Assembly (NCBI GenBank): GCA_938036625.1
Contig: CALHQH010000021.1
Span: 1-14,541 of the forward strand
Origin: an uncultured Candidatus Saccharibacteria bacterium
Lineage (GTDB): Bacteria > Patescibacteriota > Saccharimonadia > Saccharimonadales > Saccharimonadaceae
DNA: 14,541 bases
Direction: 5' to 3'
Part shown: positions 13,476 through 14,541 of the stretch, piece after piece
How the letters are laid out: each line of letters starts with the position of its first letter
How positions within the stretch are numbered: position 1 is the first letter of the stretch
The notes under the pieces: model-generated
The model's database searches: none
What the model was told of the DNA's origin: nothing
What the model saw: the letters and a program-made list of their open reading frames with translations, nothing else
Position numbers and translations under genes: made by a program

Positions 13476-13598
13476 ATGACTCTTTCGCTACACGGCCACT
13501 GGACTTATGACGCCTCACAGCTGCTTTGGTATACAGAGCAGCAACTATATCTTATACCTCATCAGATAGCCGAGCTATTGGATAAACAAAGCGAGTAA
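13476..13598 (+). CDS. 40-residue ORF resembling the start of a winged-helix DNA-binding domain
   Basis: Short ORF from ATG 13476 to TAA 13596-13598. The sequence LSLHGHWTYDASQLLW, then YLIPHQIAELLDKQSE, has the spacing of the N-terminal beta-sheet and first helix of OmpR/PhoB-type C-terminal effector domains (beta strands, then L-TP-E-x-LL). The rest of such a domain, including the recognition helix, is absent, as is any receiver domain. It may be a remnant of a response regulator or a real mini-protein. The open frame continues a few codons upstream through TTG 13458 (LLRRRE). There is no clear Shine-Dalgarno. The winged-helix resemblance is by eye and not firm. Confidence 0.35.
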   Translation: MTLSLHGHWTYDASQLLWYTEQQLYLIPHQIAELLDKQSE

Positions 13599-13645
13599 CG
13601 ACACTTTGATATTTTGGAATTTAGCAATTGCCAATTGCCCTATTG

Positions 13646-13993
13646 TTACAAATTCACTACACCCGTCTCGACCTGCTCGGCGACAAAGGCAGCGCCTAGG
13701 ACGCGCTCAAGACTGGAGATCATCTCGTTTTCAACTGGTTGGCAGGTCGTCATCGTCACGTATGCCAAGCCGGTCTCGGGCCAGGTACGCGCTGCGATAT
13801 GTGCTTCGGGCAAGAGAAGCGCCACGCCAATGCCATACGGTGCATAGTCGTGGCTCACCGAGCGCACTGCCGAAAGCCCTGCTCGCCAGGCAATCTCACG
13901 CAACGCTTGCTGCACAACAATCCGGCTGTTGAGGCATACTGTGCTCCCGCCGGTGATTTTAAATGTCATTGTTTGCAGCTGCTCTGCTTTCAT
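13646..13993 (-). CDS. S-adenosylmethionine decarboxylase-like protein lacking the pyruvoyl serine
   Basis: 115-residue protein that aligns without gaps to the core of prokaryotic class 1B AdoMet decarboxylase (SpeD). The frame H-DYAPYG, LLPEAHI, RTWPETG and TTC mirrors the family's HRF-PYG, ISESHL, HTWPEYG and FTC. Compared with Thermotoga maritima SpeD as I recall it, Glu62 is kept (Glu63 here). The self-cleaving Ser63 that becomes the pyruvoyl cofactor is Ala64, Ser55 is Gly56 and His68 is Arg69; Cys83 is kept (Cys84). It should therefore not self-process or decarboxylate by the known mechanism. The frame is intact, with well-kept hydrophobic positions, so it does not look like a decaying pseudogene. 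The ATG 13993 lies 6 bases after TGATAAAAT, predicting a leaderless mRNA. Its role is unknown; AdoMet or nucleotide binding is possible but is inference. Confidence 0.75.
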   Translation of the reverse strand: MKAEQLQTMTFKITGGSTVCLNSRIVVQQALREIAWRAGLSAVRSVSHDYAPYGIGVALLLPEAHIAARTWPETGLAYVTMTTCQPVENEMISSLERVLGAAFVAEQVETGVVNL

Positions 13994-13999
13994 GGAGAT

Positions 14000-14008
14000 A
14001 TTTTATCA
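14000..14008 (-). promoter_or_regulatory. Extended -10 of the AdoMetDC-like gene
   Basis: TGATAAAAT on the minus strand, with TAAAAT at 14005-14000, ends 6 bases before the ATG at 13993. No -35 is seen. The expected start falls on the A of the start codon. Confidence 0.5.
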
Positions 14009-14308
14009 TATTTGCGGCTATTTCTGGGGAGAATCGTGGTGGAATAGCATTGTACTTTTGCTATATTATCTATTCGATTATCTCTGGTCGCACGAATAAC
14101 ACCCGCCTTTACACTCCACTATGGGGGTGCTGGAATAATGGCGAAGATGGCCACCAAACGCACACTTCAGAACCACCTTTAGCAGTAGTTCTTCCTCTAT
14201 TACTTCATTTGGACAAAGTGCAAAAGCTCACTGGTATCAACAAGCATTTTGCGCTGGCTCCGGGAGATTGCTGTGTGAGGAGATATTCCACACCCCCAAG
14301 CAGTAAAA
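14009..14308. other. Divergent intergenic region, no supported gene
   Basis: About 300 bases between the AdoMetDC-like gene and the right-edge membrane protein gene. A plus-strand extended -10-like TGCTATATT lies at 14059-14067 with no gene behind it. GTGTG (14272-14276) and CACAC (14288-14292) could form a small hairpin. An open frame crosses the region from 13963 to 14346 but starts inside the antisense of the neighbouring gene and lacks a ribosome site, so it is not accepted. A small RNA cannot be excluded. Confidence 0.35.
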
Positions 14309-14336
14309 TTGACGATTTGTCCTGCGATGCTATACT
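14309..14336 (+). promoter_or_regulatory. Promoter of the right-edge membrane protein gene
   Basis: TTGACG (14309-14314), a 16-base spacer and TATACT (14331-14336) preceded by TGC. The -10 ends 6 bases before ATG 14343, so the transcript should begin at the start codon itself. Confidence 0.7.
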
Positions 14337-14342
14337 AGCATT

Positions 14343-14541
14343 ATGATTGATACACTCACGAATACCCTCACCAAACTCTGCCAACCTCTCCCCCGCATGA
14401 GCGCTGCCATGAAGCAGTGGTTTCGTGACAACCTTTGGATTATGATGCTGCTGGTTGCAATCGTCAATGCTGGGTATGGTATATCTTTGCTCATCCAGCT
14501 GTATCAGGCCTTGACGGCAAAGGTGAGTGCTTGGCTGGTGA
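14343..14541 (+). CDS. Membrane protein of unknown function, N-terminus only
   Basis: 66 codons are visible before the window ends. A 30-residue amphipathic start with two Met-rich stretches (PRMSAAMKQWFRDN) leads into a TM helix at about 31-53 (LWIMMLLVAIVNAGYG), then LIQLYQALTAKVSAW. I do not recognise the family from this part. The start is fixed by a good promoter whose -10 ends 6 bases before the ATG; there is no Shine-Dalgarno. The visible segment has one full TM helix, and more are likely beyond the edge. It is divergent from the AdoMetDC-like gene. Confidence 0.65.
   Translation, partial: MIDTLTNTLTKLCQPLPRMSAAMKQWFRDNLWIMMLLVAIVNAGYGISLLIQLYQALTAKVSAWLV

Noticed and set aside
13963..14346. 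127-codon plus-strand ORF across the divergent region
   Set aside because: Starts antisense inside the AdoMetDC-like gene, crosses two promoters, has a low-quality composition and no ribosome site.
1..14541. CRISPR arrays, insertion sequences, tRNA or rRNA genes
   Set aside because: No regularly spaced repeats, no transposase-like ORF and no cloverleaf or rRNA-like stretch were recognised by eye.

Overview
The window looks like a piece of a streamlined bacterial chromosome of about half G+C, most likely Candidatus Saccharibacteria (TM7) or a related Patescibacteria/CPR lineage. This rests on the gene mix: a lone TraC/VirD4-like ATPase with a basic disordered tail, an LCP protein, HtrA, ParAB, a short signal peptidase I, and many small uncharacterised membrane proteins. 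It also rests on compact promoters lying almost on top of start codons. TGA is used as a stop (for example at 7443-7445), so the Gracilibacteria-type TGA recoding does not apply. The lineage is an inference; no rRNA or tRNA gene was seen to confirm it.

Layout. Positions 1-876 (minus) are the start of a surface-polysaccharide operon: a Wzz-like co-polymerase followed by the N-terminus of a phosphoglycosyl transferase that leaves the window. Positions 1112-1708 (plus) hold an unknown soluble protein. Positions 3812-1786 (minus) are a two-gene unit, a polytopic membrane protein then an HtrA-type protease. Positions 4161-4550 (plus) encode a small anchored or secreted protein with two cysteines. 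Positions 6398-4656 (minus) encode a LytR-CpsA-Psr (LCP) glycopolymer transferase. Positions 6696-7445 (plus) encode a two-helix membrane protein with an extracytoplasmic domain, closed by a strong hairpin. Positions 7549-8154 (plus) encode signal peptidase I. An AT-rich gap and another strong hairpin follow, then parA-parB (10230-8551, minus). Positions 13387-10514 (minus) encode a 957-residue T4SS-type ATPase. Positions 13476-13598 hold a tiny ORF resembling part of a winged-helix domain. Positions 13993-13646 (minus) encode a short AdoMet-decarboxylase-like protein that has lost its pyruvoyl serine. A membrane protein starts at 14343 and runs off the right edge.

How they work together. Most products belong to the cell envelope: polysaccharide priming and length control, glycopolymer attachment (LCP), export processing (LepB), envelope quality control (HtrA), and DNA or protein traffic (T4SS-type ATPase). 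Several predicted exported proteins carry paired cysteines. ParAB segregates the chromosome.

Two observations stand out. First, many genes have an extended -10 promoter (TGN-TATAAT-like) only 5-14 nt before the start codon, which predicts leaderless or near-leaderless mRNAs. Three genes without that arrangement instead carry a GGGGG Shine-Dalgarno-like run 4-6 nt before the start. Second, the AdoMetDC-like protein keeps the fold signature but lacks three of the four key residues, so it is probably a non-decarboxylating relative with an unknown role.
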